A stretch of 64,000 nt of DNA from Cognatilysobacter claricitrinus (lineage in GTDB: Bacteria; Pseudomonadota; Gammaproteobacteria; Xanthomonadales; Xanthomonadaceae): positions 1 through 64,000 of the forward strand of contig NZ_BAAFZV010000001.1 of assembly GCF_045866565.1 (NCBI RefSeq), written 5' to 3'. Each line of letters starts with the position of its first letter. Positions within the stretch are counted from its first letter, which is position 1. Below are positions 1 through 7,283 of this stretch, in pieces. The position numbers and the translations under genes were made by a program. Below the pieces are notes generated by a model. It did no database searches, was not told where the DNA came from, and saw nothing but the letters and a program-made list of their open reading frames with translations.

Positions 1-229
1 CAGCGCACGAAACGCCCTTGTTCGTAGCACCGACGACAAAACGGACCGCGACCGCGGGCGGAAAGCCAGCCAGTCAGGCGAGATAACGCTGCGTGTGACG
101 CGCGACGCCCCCGCGCACACCCCGAACTGCGACCNNCGCCCTCCCACAACACCCCCACCCCCCACACCTCAAGTCACCCGCGCCCGGGCCGTTAAATCGG
201 TCGTAATCCTTTCCGCGGCGAGGTGCGCC
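1..229. other. Upstream non-coding stretch with two ambiguous bases
   Basis: No gene is recognisable here. Positions 135-136 are N, inside a cytosine-rich low-complexity tract (about 125-175) that probably defeated sequencing or assembly. Open frames on both strands are arginine-rich or proline-rich and look non-coding. I see no convincing sigma-28, sigma-54 or sigma-70 promoter for the chemotaxis genes that follow, so their promoter may lie further upstream, outside the window. Confidence 0.6.
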
Positions 230-529
230 ATGACCGAACTGAGCCTCCAATCCGACCTCGGCATCGAGCACGTGGGTGCATTGCAGCAGGTGCTGCTGCC
301 CCATCTCGAGGACGACGAGCCCGTCTCGATCGTTGCCGACCAGGTGCAGCGCGTGCATGCCGCCGGTTTGCAGCTGCTGCACGCGTTCGTGCGCGATCGC
401 GCGGGCGCCGGGCGCCGCACTGTTTTCACCCTCGCATCCCCTGCCCTGGTCAATGCCGCGCGCCAGCTTGCGCTCGCGGTGAGCCTGGGCGTCGAACACA
501 CTCAAGCTGTAAACGGAGATATTGCGTGA
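230..529 (+). CDS. STAS-domain protein of the chemotaxis operon
   Basis: This 99-residue single STAS domain belongs to the anti-sigma-antagonist/MlaB-like fold and lies directly upstream of cheY and cheA. The ATG at 230 is preferred because the frame upstream is proline/threonine-rich and looks non-coding. The usual loop D-S/T-x-G-L, which is phosphorylated in SpoIIAA-type proteins, reads HAAGL at residues 43-47, so classical serine/threonine phosphorylation at this site is not possible. Its stop overlaps the cheY start (GTGA at 526-529), which implies coupled translation. STAS proteins occur next to cheY/cheA in other gammaproteobacteria, but the function here is not known. A role as a phosphorylation-independent binding module is inference. 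Confidence 0.85.
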   Translation: MTELSLQSDLGIEHVGALQQVLLPHLEDDEPVSIVADQVQRVHAAGLQLLHAFVRDRAGAGRRTVFTLASPALVNAARQLALAVSLGVEHTQAVNGDIA

Positions 530-891
530 GCGCGCAACTGCTGATCGTCGACGATTCCACTTCCATGCGGCAGATGGTCGCGTTCGCGCTGTCGTCCGGC
601 GGCTTCAACGTAAGCGAAGCCGAAGACGGCCAGGCCGCACTCGACATCGCGAAGACGCGCCGCTTCGACGCGGTCGTCACCGACGTCAACATGCCGCGCA
701 TGGATGGCATCGAGCTGATCCGCAACCTGCGCCAGCTGCCCGACTACCGCTTCACCCCGCTGCTGATGCTCACCACCGAGTCCGGCCCGGAAAAGAAGCA
801 GGAAGGCCGCGCCGCCGGTGCCACCGGTTGGCTGGTGAAGCCGTTCGATCCCGAGCAGCTGCTCGCGACGGTCCGTAAGGTCCTCGGCTAA
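526..891 (+). CDS. cheY: CheY-type single-domain response regulator
   Basis: A 121-residue stand-alone receiver domain. The acidic pair D9-D10, phospho-acceptor D53 (in TDVNMP), switch residue T83 and conserved K105 (in VKPF) are all present. There is no output domain, as expected for the diffusible regulator that receives phosphate from CheA and acts on the flagellar motor switch. The start is GTG at 526, with GGAG at 514-517 as ribosome binding site; the frame upstream encodes no receiver sequence. The gene overlaps the STAS gene by 4 bases and lies 22 bases before cheA. No CheZ phosphatase is seen in the window. Confidence 0.93.
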   Translation: MSAQLLIVDDSTSMRQMVAFALSSGGFNVSEAEDGQAALDIAKTRRFDAVVTDVNMPRMDGIELIRNLRQLPDYRFTPLLMLTTESGPEKKQEGRAAGATGWLVKPFDPEQLLATVRKVLG

Positions 892-913
892 GCCGGCAGG
901 AGTTGTCGTCCCC

Positions 914-2884
914 ATGGACATGAGCCGGTTCCACGCGGCCTTCTTCGAAGAGAGCCGCGAAGGCCTCGACACGATGGAGTCCGGCCTCCTCGGCATGGAG
1001 GCGGGGCGCTCCGACGCCGACACGATCAATGCGATCTTCCGCGCCGCCCACTCGATCAAGGGCGGTGCCGGCACGTTCGGCTTCAAGTACATCAGCGACT
1101 TCACGCATGTGATGGAAACGCTGCTGGACGAAGCGCGCGCCGGCAAGCGTCATCTCGATTCCGCCGCGGTCAGCGTGCTGCTGACGTCGGTCGACGTGTT
1201 GCGCGGCATGCTGCACTACGCCGAGAACGGCGGCGCGCTCGACCAGCCGTCGATCGACAGCAGCAAGCGCGAACTCGATACGCTGCTCACGGGCGTCGCC
1301 CCGGCTGCACCGGGCACCGCTGCCGCCAAGCCCAAGAGCGATGGCCCGGACTTCTGGCGCATCAGCTTCCGTCCGTATCCGTCGCTGTTCCTCAGCGGCA
1401 ACGATCCGCTGCGCATGCTGCGTGAGCTCGCCGACCTCGGCGCGCGCGAGATCGCCTGCTTCGACGACACGCTGCCGAAGTTTGCGGACCTCGATCCCGT
1501 CAACGCCTACCTCGGCTGGTCGTTCGAGCTCCCGGGCACCGTCAAGCGCGCGGCGATCGACGACGTGTTCGCTTGGGTCGAGGACCAGTGCGATCTCGTC
1601 ATCGAAGCGATCGAGCCGGAGCCCGTTGTCGAAGCGACGCCGCTCATCGCCGAAGCCGTCGCATCGAACGACGCGAACGCACCGGCAGCGGGTAGCGGTG
1701 GCGCCGAAAGCTCGATCCGCGTCGCCGTCACCAAGGTCGACGCGCTGATCAATCTCGTCGGCGAGATCGTCATCACCCAGGCCATGCTGCGCCAGCGCGC
1801 GGAAAGCCTCGATCCGGTGCAGTTCGAAGGCCTGCTGGCCGCGATCAACCACCTCGAACGCAACAGCCGCGACCTGCAGGAAGCGGTGATGAGCGTGCGC
1901 ATGCTGCCCGTGGACTTCGCGTTCTCGCGCTTCCCGCGCATGGTGCGCGACCTCGCGACGCGGCTGGGCAAGAAGGTGCGCCTGAAGACGACGGGCGAGC
2001 AGACCGAACTCGACAAGGGCGTGATCGAGAAGATCGTCGATCCGCTCGTGCACCTGATCCGCAACTCGATCGACCACGGCCTGGAACTGCCCGAGGACCG
2101 TCGCGCCGCCGGCAAGGACGAGACCGGCACGATCGCGCTGAGCGCGATGCACCAGGGCGGCCACATCGTCATCGAGGTCACCGACGACGGTCGCGGCCTC
2201 AATCGAGAAAAGATCCTGCAGAAGGCCGCCGAACGCGAGCTTCCGATCGGCGACAACCCGACGGATGCGCAGGTGTGGGAACTCATCTTCCACCCCGGCT
2301 TCTCCACCGCCGACAAGCTCACCGACGTGTCGGGCCGCGGCGTCGGCATGGACGTGGTGCGCAAGAACATCCAGGCGCTCGGCGGCAGCGTCGACATCCG
2401 CAGCGAAACGGGCAAGGGGTCGACGATGACCATCCGCCTGCCGCTCACGCTCGCCATCCTCGACGGCATGACCGTCGCGGTGGGCAGCGAAGTGTTCGTC
2501 GTGCCGCTCAACGTGGTCGTCGAATCGCTGCAGCCCGGGGCAGGAGAGATCCGCACCATCGGCGGCGGTGATCGCCTGCTGCGCCTGCGCAACGACTACA
2601 TCCCGCTGGTCAACCTGTCGGCGCAGTACGGGCTGGGCATGGACACCTGCAGCATGCTCGATACGCCGTCGATCGCCGTCGTCGTCGAAAGCGAAGGCAA
2701 GCGCATCGCGCTGGAAGTCGACGAACTCATCGGCCAGCAGCAGGTCGTGATCAAGAACCTCGAGTCGAACTACCGCAAGGTGGCCGGCGTGTCGGGCGCA
2801 ACGATCCTCGGCGACGGCCGCGTCGCGCTGATCGTCGACGCCGACGGCCTCGCGCAGCACATCCGCATGAAGGACGCGGCGTAA
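914..2884 (+). CDS. cheA: Chemotaxis histidine kinase CheA
   Basis: This 656-residue hybrid sensor kinase core accepts signals from MCPs through CheW and phosphorylates CheY and CheB. Domains in order are an HPt/P1 domain with phospho-acceptor H46 (AAHSIKGGAGTFGF), a P2-like region at about 150-235 between Ala/Pro-rich and acidic linkers, a dimerisation P3 domain at about 265-330, and the P4 ATPase. P4 carries the N box (LIRNSIDHGLE, about 380), G1 (DDGRG, about 423) and G2 (GRGVGMDVV, about 474). A CheW-like P5 domain occupies about 515-650. All catalytic boxes are intact. AGGAG lies about 10 bases upstream of the ATG; an in-frame ATG at 920 is a possible alternative start. Confidence 0.96.
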   Translation: MDMSRFHAAFFEESREGLDTMESGLLGMEAGRSDADTINAIFRAAHSIKGGAGTFGFKYISDFTHVMETLLDEARAGKRHLDSAAVSVLLTSVDVLRGMLHYAENGGALDQPSIDSSKRELDTLLTGVAPAAPGTAAAKPKSDGPDFWRISFRPYPSLFLSGNDPLRMLRELADLGAREIACFDDTLPKFADLDPVNAYLGWSFELPGTVKRAAIDDVFAWVEDQCDLVIEAIEPEPVVEATPLIAEAVASNDANAPAAGSGGAESSIRVAVTKVDALINLVGEIVITQAMLRQRAESLDPVQFEGLLAAINHLERNSRDLQEAVMSVRMLPVDFAFSRFPRMVRDLATRLGKKVRLKTTGEQTELDKGVIEKIVDPLVHLIRNSIDHGLELPEDRRAAGKDETGTIALSAMHQGGHIVIEVTDDGRGLNREKILQKAAERELPIGDNPTDAQVWELIFHPGFSTADKLTDVSGRGVGMDVVRKNIQALGGSVDIRSETGKGSTMTIRLPLTLAILDGMTVAVGSEVFVVPLNVVVESLQPGAGEIRTIGGGDRLLRLRNDYIPLVNLSAQYGLGMDTCSMLDTPSIAVVVESEGKRIALEVDELIGQQQVVIKNLESNYRKVAGVSGATILGDGRVALIVDADGLAQHIRMKDAA

Positions 2885-2907
2885 TCGCGCCGCCACAGGA
2901 ACGCACC

Positions 2908-3399
2908 ATGAGCACCGAAGCCATCCACGACGTCGCCGGCATTACCGACCACGAGTACCTGACCTTCACCCTCGGCAGCGAGGAGTACGGCGTCGATATC
3001 CTGAAAGTGCAGGAGATCCGCGGCTACGACCAGGTCACGCGCCTGCCGGGCGCGCCGGACTTCGTGAAGGGCGCGATCAACCTGCGCGGCCTGATCGTGC
3101 CGGTGGTCGACATGCGCCTGAAGTTCGAACTGTCGCAGGCCACGTACGACGACACCACGGTGATGATCGTGCTGAGCGTCGCCGGCCGCACCATCGGCAT
3201 CGTCGTCGACGGCGTGTCGGATGTGCTGCGCCTGGACGCGTCGCAGGTGCGCACGGTTCCCGACCTCGGCTCCGCGATCGACCGCCAGTTCCTGACCGGG
3301 CTTGGCGTGGTCGACGAACGCATGCTGATCCTGCTCGACATCGAGCGGTTGATGACCAGTGAAGAGATGGGACTCGTCGAGCAGGCGATCGCTGCCTGA
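2908..3399 (+). CDS. cheW: Chemotaxis coupling protein CheW
   Basis: This 163-residue CheW domain links MCPs to CheA. Typical CheW signatures are visible: FTLGSEEYGVDILKVQEI near the N-terminus, the segment RLPGAPDFVKGAINLRG, and the VDGVSDVLRL strand. AGGA lies 7 bases before the ATG. The gene follows cheA by 23 bases and is followed by a strong intrinsic terminator, so it is the last gene of the STAS-cheY-cheA-cheW unit. A second scaffold protein is not seen nearby. Confidence 0.95.
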   Translation: MSTEAIHDVAGITDHEYLTFTLGSEEYGVDILKVQEIRGYDQVTRLPGAPDFVKGAINLRGLIVPVVDMRLKFELSQATYDDTTVMIVLSVAGRTIGIVVDGVSDVLRLDASQVRTVPDLGSAIDRQFLTGLGVVDERMLILLDIERLMTSEEMGLVEQAIAA

Positions 3400-3422
3400 T
3401 CGATCGAACATCGCGATGGAGC

Positions 3423-3454
3423 AACGGCCGCCCTGGCAACACGGCGGCCGTTTT
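3423..3454 (+). terminator. Intrinsic terminator of the STAS-cheYAW unit
   Basis: A perfect 10-bp stem (3423-3432 pairs with 3443-3452, AACGGCCGCC with GGCGGCCGTT) encloses a 10-base loop and runs into four T residues. It lies 24 bases after the cheW stop on the same strand. Confidence 0.85.
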
Positions 3455-3710
3455 CGTTGCCGGTTTTGCACCGACCTGGAACACGCGGTTGCGCTTCGCA
3501 CTGACGGGGTATGAGGCCGTGTCGTCCGACCGATTGAACGCCCCGCCGGAGGGACAACGTTGCGCGATTCGATCTTTGAAGCAACGGCACAGGCGTTTCG
3601 CGCGCTGGCGCGTCAGCGCATGAAACGCCCCTGCCCTACCTGACCTTCGACGCGCGCAACGTCGAACATCGACGTCACCAACACAGGCGCGTCGACCAAA
3701 TTGCGCCCAC

Positions 3711-3737
3711 AAAAAAACCGGCCGCTTTCGCGACCGG
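3711..3737 (-). terminator. Intrinsic terminator of the mini-TonB gene
   Basis: Read on the - strand, CCGGTCGC-GAAA-GCGGCCGG forms an 8-bp stem (one G-U pair) closed by a GAAA tetraloop at 3718-3737, followed by seven T residues (3711-3717 as A on the + strand). It lies about 85 bases downstream of the TonB-like stop codon. Confidence 0.9.
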
Positions 3738-3821
3738 CCCAAGTCTTTTCCGGGCCACCGGCGAAAACCGGCCCCGGGGACGCCGGCCGAAGCGCGGCGC
3801 CCCATGACGTCCAGCGACGTC

Positions 3822-4127
3822 TTACAGCGAGAAGTTCAGGCGAACCTTGCCCTTGCCACCGCCCGGCTCGAACTGCCACTGCTTGACCGCCTTCACGGCA
3901 GCCTGCTCGAACGTGCGGGTCGGCTTGGCGCTGACCACCGACACGGCGGCAACCTTGCCGGTGCCATCGACTTCGAACTCGACGTCGACGTAGCCGGTCG
4001 TGCCGGCGCGCGCGGCCTCCGGCGGGTACGCCGGCTCGACACGCTTGATGGGCTTGAGGTCGGCGGCCTGGGCCGGCAGCGCTGCGCCCAGCACCAGCGC
4101 GATCGCGAACACGAAATTACGGCTCAT
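3822..4127 (-). CDS. Minimal exported TonB C-terminal-domain protein
   Basis: A 101-residue protein with an N-terminal signal peptide (MSRNFVFAIALVLGAALPAQA, cleavage near residue 20) followed directly by a TonB C-terminal domain: the proline motif VEPAYPPEAARAG, the YVDVEFEVD strand and KQWQFEPG. It lacks the usual TonB membrane anchor kept in the mature protein and the long Pro/Lys spacer, so as drawn it should be a soluble periplasmic domain. GGAG at 4135-4138 precedes the ATG at 4127. It sits alone between two chemotaxis transcription units on the opposite strand. Energy transduction is doubtful without ExbB/ExbD contact; a periplasmic binding or cell-wall role is inference. Confidence 0.85.
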   Translation of the reverse strand: MSRNFVFAIALVLGAALPAQAADLKPIKRVEPAYPPEAARAGTTGYVDVEFEVDGTGKVAAVSVVSAKPTRTFEQAAVKAVKQWQFEPGGGKGKVRLNFSL

Positions 4128-4405
4128 TGTTTTTCTCCATGACAACGGGTGACGCGGCGCGCACGGCGGCGCCGTGACCCCGACAACGGCCCTGCCACCG
4201 CGTTCTTGAGCGCGCCGGTCGTATTCCAGCGGCTGGATGCACAGGTTCTTGATGCACATCGCATTCCGCCGCCTGGCCGCCGCGGCGGCGGACGGGCGCA
4301 ATCCGCGCCGCTCGCCGGAAGTCGGACGCGGGTCACTAAAGTTCACCGCGGTTGCGCCGATGACGCTCACAGCCGACCCATGAAGGGTCTACCGCCGAGG
4401 CTGTC
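4128..4405. other. Divergent intergenic region between mini-TonB and MCP genes
   Basis: It holds the start signals of two divergent genes. The MCP side has a clear sigma-28 promoter (4337-4363). I see no clear promoter for the mini-TonB side and no small gene that I can support. Confidence 0.6.
4337..4363 (+). promoter_or_regulatory. Sigma-28 (FliA) promoter of the large MCP gene
   Basis: TAAAGTTC at 4337-4344, an 11-base spacer, and GCCGATGA at 4356-4363 match the FliA consensus TAAAGTTT-N11-GCCGATAA at 14 of 16 positions. It lies 42 bases upstream of the MCP start on the same strand. FliA promoters drive late flagellar and chemotaxis genes. Confidence 0.88.
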
Positions 4406-7063
4406 ATGCGTTTCAACAACTCGTCCATCGCCGACAAGGCCCTCGCGCCATCCACGCGATTGATGTCGAAGCTCCGCTTCACCCAGAAGGCCGTCGTCAT
4501 CGGCGCCTCGTTCGTCCTGACCTGCGCCGTGCTGACCGGCTTCATCGCGAAGTCGGCCTACCACGACATGTCGGCGGCGAAGCTGGCAGCGAGTGCATCG
4601 GCGCCGATCCGCGCGCTCGACACCGCCATGACGTCGATGCAGATGCATCGCGCCCTGGCGATGCGGCAGCTCTACAAGCAGCCGGTGTCGCCCGCGCTGG
4701 TGGCGCAGTCCCAGGCCGATGTCGACAAGGCGCTCGCCGTCGTTGACAGCTGGCAGGACGATCGCCTCAGCGGCACGCCGCTCAACACGCAGATCAACGT
4801 GTTCAAGGCCGCGTGGGCCAAGGCGCTGACGCCGGAAACCGACGCCGCCAAGATGACCGAGGCGCACACCGAAGCGCTGCGCCAGGCGCGCCTGCTGGTC
4901 AAGCAGATCGACGTCGCGAGCGGCCTGAGCCTGTCGACCGACCCGGCCAGCTACTACTCCAGCCGCGCCGCCGTCGAATGGCTGCCGCTGCTTGGCGAAG
5001 CCAGCTCGCAGTACGGCCTGACCGCCGTGCACGTGCTCGGCGAGCAGTCGATCTGGGCGGACGACCGCGCCAGCTTCGCCGCCGCCGGCAACATGGAGCA
5101 GTTCCTGCTCGATCGCATCGACCTGGATCACAAGGAACTGGCCAAGTTCGACCCCGAGAACGCCAAGAAGGCCGCGGTCCCGCTGAAGGCCGCGATCGCC
5201 GCGATCAACGGCAACAAGGCGTTCGTGCAGGCCAAGGTCATCGACGCCGAGACGCAGGACATGCCGATCGCGGCGATGGCCGCCAACAACGACGCGATGC
5301 GCGCCGCCGTGCAGAAGGCGACCGACGCGATGTTCGTGTCGCTCGACGACACCACCGGCGACCAGATCGCCGCGCTGCGCAACAAGACGCTGTCGGTCAT
5401 CCTGATCGTCATCCTGTCGCTCGGCCTCTCCGCCTACCTGTTCCTCGGCTTCAGCCGCAGCACGCGTGATTCGCTGGCCAAGATCAAGAACGCCGCCGAG
5501 CTGCTCGCCGTCGGCCAGTTCCCCGACAAGGTCGGCGTGGACAGCCAGGACGAACTTCGCGTGATCGGCGACGGCATCGAGAACGCGGTCGGCGCGCTCC
5601 GCGGCTTCGCCAAGGCGCAGCAGGACATGTTCAACGAGCACGAGGCCGGCAACATCGATCACCGCATCGACGCCGATTCGTTCGCGGGTTCGTACGGCGT
5701 GATGGCCGACGACCTCAACACACTGGTGGCCTCGCACATCGAAGTGCAGAAGAAGGTCATGGAACTCGTCGGCCAGTACGCGCAGGGCGACCTGTCGCGC
5801 GACATCGACCGGTATCCGGGCCAGAAGGCGCGCATCACCGAGTCGATGGACGCGGTCAAGGCCGGCATGCTCAAGGTCACCGGCGAGATCAAGACGCTGG
5901 TCGACGCGGCCGTCGCCGGCGACTTCAGCCCGCGCGGCAATGCCGAGGCCTACGAGTTCATCTACCGCGAGATGGTCGCCAACCTCAACACGCTGATGCA
6001 GAGCGCCGACCACGGCCTGAGCGAAGTCGGCTCGCTGCTCGCAGCGGTGTCCGACGGCGACCTCACGCAGCGTGCGGACGAGAACCTGCCGGGCCAGTTC
6101 GGCGAGCTCGCGCACAACGCGAACCGCACCGTGCACCAGCTGGCGGGCATCGTCGGCCAGATCCGCATGGGCAGCCAGCTCATCAACACCGCCGCCGGCG
6201 AGATCGCCGCGGGCAACAGCGACCTGTCGGCGCGTACCGAACAGCAGGCCGCGTCGCTCGAGGAAACCGCCTCGTCGATGGAAGAGCTGACCAGCACGGT
6301 CCGCCAGAACGCCGACAACGCGCGCCAGGCCAACCAGCTCGCAGTCGGCGCCGCCGACGTCGCGCAGCAGGGCGGCACCGTGGTGAGCAAGGTGGTGGGC
6401 ACGATGGGCGCGATCAACGCGGCCTCGCGCAAGATCGTCGACATCATCAGCGTCATCGACGGCATCGCGTTCCAGACCAACATCCTCGCGCTCAACGCGG
6501 CGGTGGAGGCGGCGCGCGCCGGTGAGCAGGGCCGCGGCTTCGCGGTCGTCGCCTCCGAGGTGCGCTCGCTCGCGCAGCGGTCGGCGCAGGCGGCGAAGGA
6601 GATCAAGGGCCTGATCAACGACTCGGTCGAGAAGGTCGGCGAAGGCACGCAACTGGTCGACCAGGCCGGCCAGACCATGCAGGAGATCGTGACGAGCGTG
6701 AAGCGCGTCAGCGACATCATCGCGGACATCTCGGCGGCGTCGCAGGAGCAGACGAGCGGCATCGAGCAGGTCAACCAGGCGATCCTGCACATGGACGAAT
6801 CGACCCAGCAGAACGCGACGCTGGTCGAGGAAGCTTCGGCCGCGGCGCGCTCGCTCGAGCAGCAGGCCGTGCAGCTGGTCGAAACCGTAGCGGCGTTCCG
6901 CCTCGACTCGGCGCAGGCCGAAGTCAGTGCGGCGCTCGCCCGCGCGGTCGAGCCGGTGAAGGCGCATGCGTCGGCACCGAAGGCGCCGACCGTCGCGATC
7001 GCAGCGCCGAAGACGCGCCGCGCCGCGAAGGCCAACGGCGAGCAGCACTGGCAGGAGTTCTGA
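4406..7063 (+). CDS. Large methyl-accepting chemotaxis protein
   Basis: This 885-residue membrane chemoreceptor starts with a short cytosolic segment and a first membrane helix (about 29-50). A periplasmic helical sensor region (about 51-328) and a second membrane helix (about 329-350) follow. After HAMP-like linkers (about 355-600) comes a classical signalling domain whose hairpin tip reads GIAFQTNILALNAAVEAARAGEQGRGFAVVASEVR in overlapping pieces (about 680-715). The C-terminus is an Ala/Lys-rich tail ending HWQEF, which resembles the CheR-tethering pentapeptide (xWxxF) of high-abundance receptors. It is expressed from a sigma-28 promoter and ends in a strong terminator. The ligand is unknown. 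Confidence 0.94.
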   Translation: MRFNNSSIADKALAPSTRLMSKLRFTQKAVVIGASFVLTCAVLTGFIAKSAYHDMSAAKLAASASAPIRALDTAMTSMQMHRALAMRQLYKQPVSPALVAQSQADVDKALAVVDSWQDDRLSGTPLNTQINVFKAAWAKALTPETDAAKMTEAHTEALRQARLLVKQIDVASGLSLSTDPASYYSSRAAVEWLPLLGEASSQYGLTAVHVLGEQSIWADDRASFAAAGNMEQFLLDRIDLDHKELAKFDPENAKKAAVPLKAAIAAINGNKAFVQAKVIDAETQDMPIAAMAANNDAMRAAVQKATDAMFVSLDDTTGDQIAALRNKTLSVILIVILSLGLSAYLFLGFSRSTRDSLAKIKNAAELLAVGQFPDKVGVDSQDELRVIGDGIENAVGALRGFAKAQQDMFNEHEAGNIDHRIDADSFAGSYGVMADDLNTLVASHIEVQKKVMELVGQYAQGDLSRDIDRYPGQKARITESMDAVKAGMLKVTGEIKTLVDAAVAGDFSPRGNAEAYEFIYREMVANLNTLMQSADHGLSEVGSLLAAVSDGDLTQRADENLPGQFGELAHNANRTVHQLAGIVGQIRMGSQLINTAAGEIAAGNSDLSARTEQQAASLEETASSMEELTSTVRQNADNARQANQLAVGAADVAQQGGTVVSKVVGTMGAINAASRKIVDIISVIDGIAFQTNILALNAAVEAARAGEQGRGFAVVASEVRSLAQRSAQAAKEIKGLINDSVEKVGEGTQLVDQAGQTMQEIVTSVKRVSDIIADISAASQEQTSGIEQVNQAILHMDESTQQNATLVEEASAAARSLEQQAVQLVETVAAFRLDSAQAEVSAALARAVEPVKAHASAPKAPTVAIAAPKTRRAAKANGEQHWQEF

Positions 7064-7081
7064 CGGCCCTGCCCCGTCGAC

Positions 7082-7116
7082 CACGAACGCCGGCCATGTG
7101 CCGGCGTTCGTGTTTT
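7082..7116 (+). terminator. Intrinsic terminator after the large MCP gene
   Basis: A perfect 13-bp stem (7082-7094 with 7100-7112) with a 5-base loop is followed by TTTT. It lies 18 bases past the MCP stop. It separates the MCP from the downstream GGDEF-EAL/cheRDB unit. Confidence 0.92.
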
Positions 7117-7191
7117 CCGGGGTCGCGACACACGGTGCCGACGCACGTGACCGCTTCAGCTGCGATGTGTGACCGCGGGCGCGCCGCGCGT

Positions 7192-7218
7192 TCAAGTCGC
7201 CGCGCGGATCGCCGTTAA
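7192..7218 (+). promoter_or_regulatory. Probable sigma-28 promoter of the GGDEF-EAL/cheRDB unit
   Basis: TCAAGTCG at 7192-7199, an 11-base spacer, and GCCGTTAA at 7211-7218 resemble the FliA consensus. The -10 element matches 7 of 8 and the -35 element 5 of 8. Spacing is identical to the two stronger sites in this window. It is 65 bases before the GGDEF-EAL start. Confidence 0.65.
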
Positions 7219-7283
7219 CCCAATAGCGCAGCCCCCGTCCGCCTTCGGATGCCTGCGCGGGACGCCCCACTGAAGGACCACCC

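Larger units (their letters stand above)
3400..3821. other. 422-base intergenic region between cheW and the mini-TonB gene
   Basis: It contains two convergent terminators (annotated separately) and otherwise no recognisable gene. One tiny frame with TTG at 3560 and stop at 3643 (27 codons) is preceded by a strong GGAGGG Shine-Dalgarno-like sequence at 3548-3553. It has no similarity I can recognise, so it is reported only as a candidate. Confidence 0.6.

Noticed and set aside
770..2896. A 708-codon open frame on the - strand opposite cheA
   Set aside because: It is a high-GC shadow: Arg/His/Asp/Val-rich with no motif, while cheA on the + strand is unambiguous.
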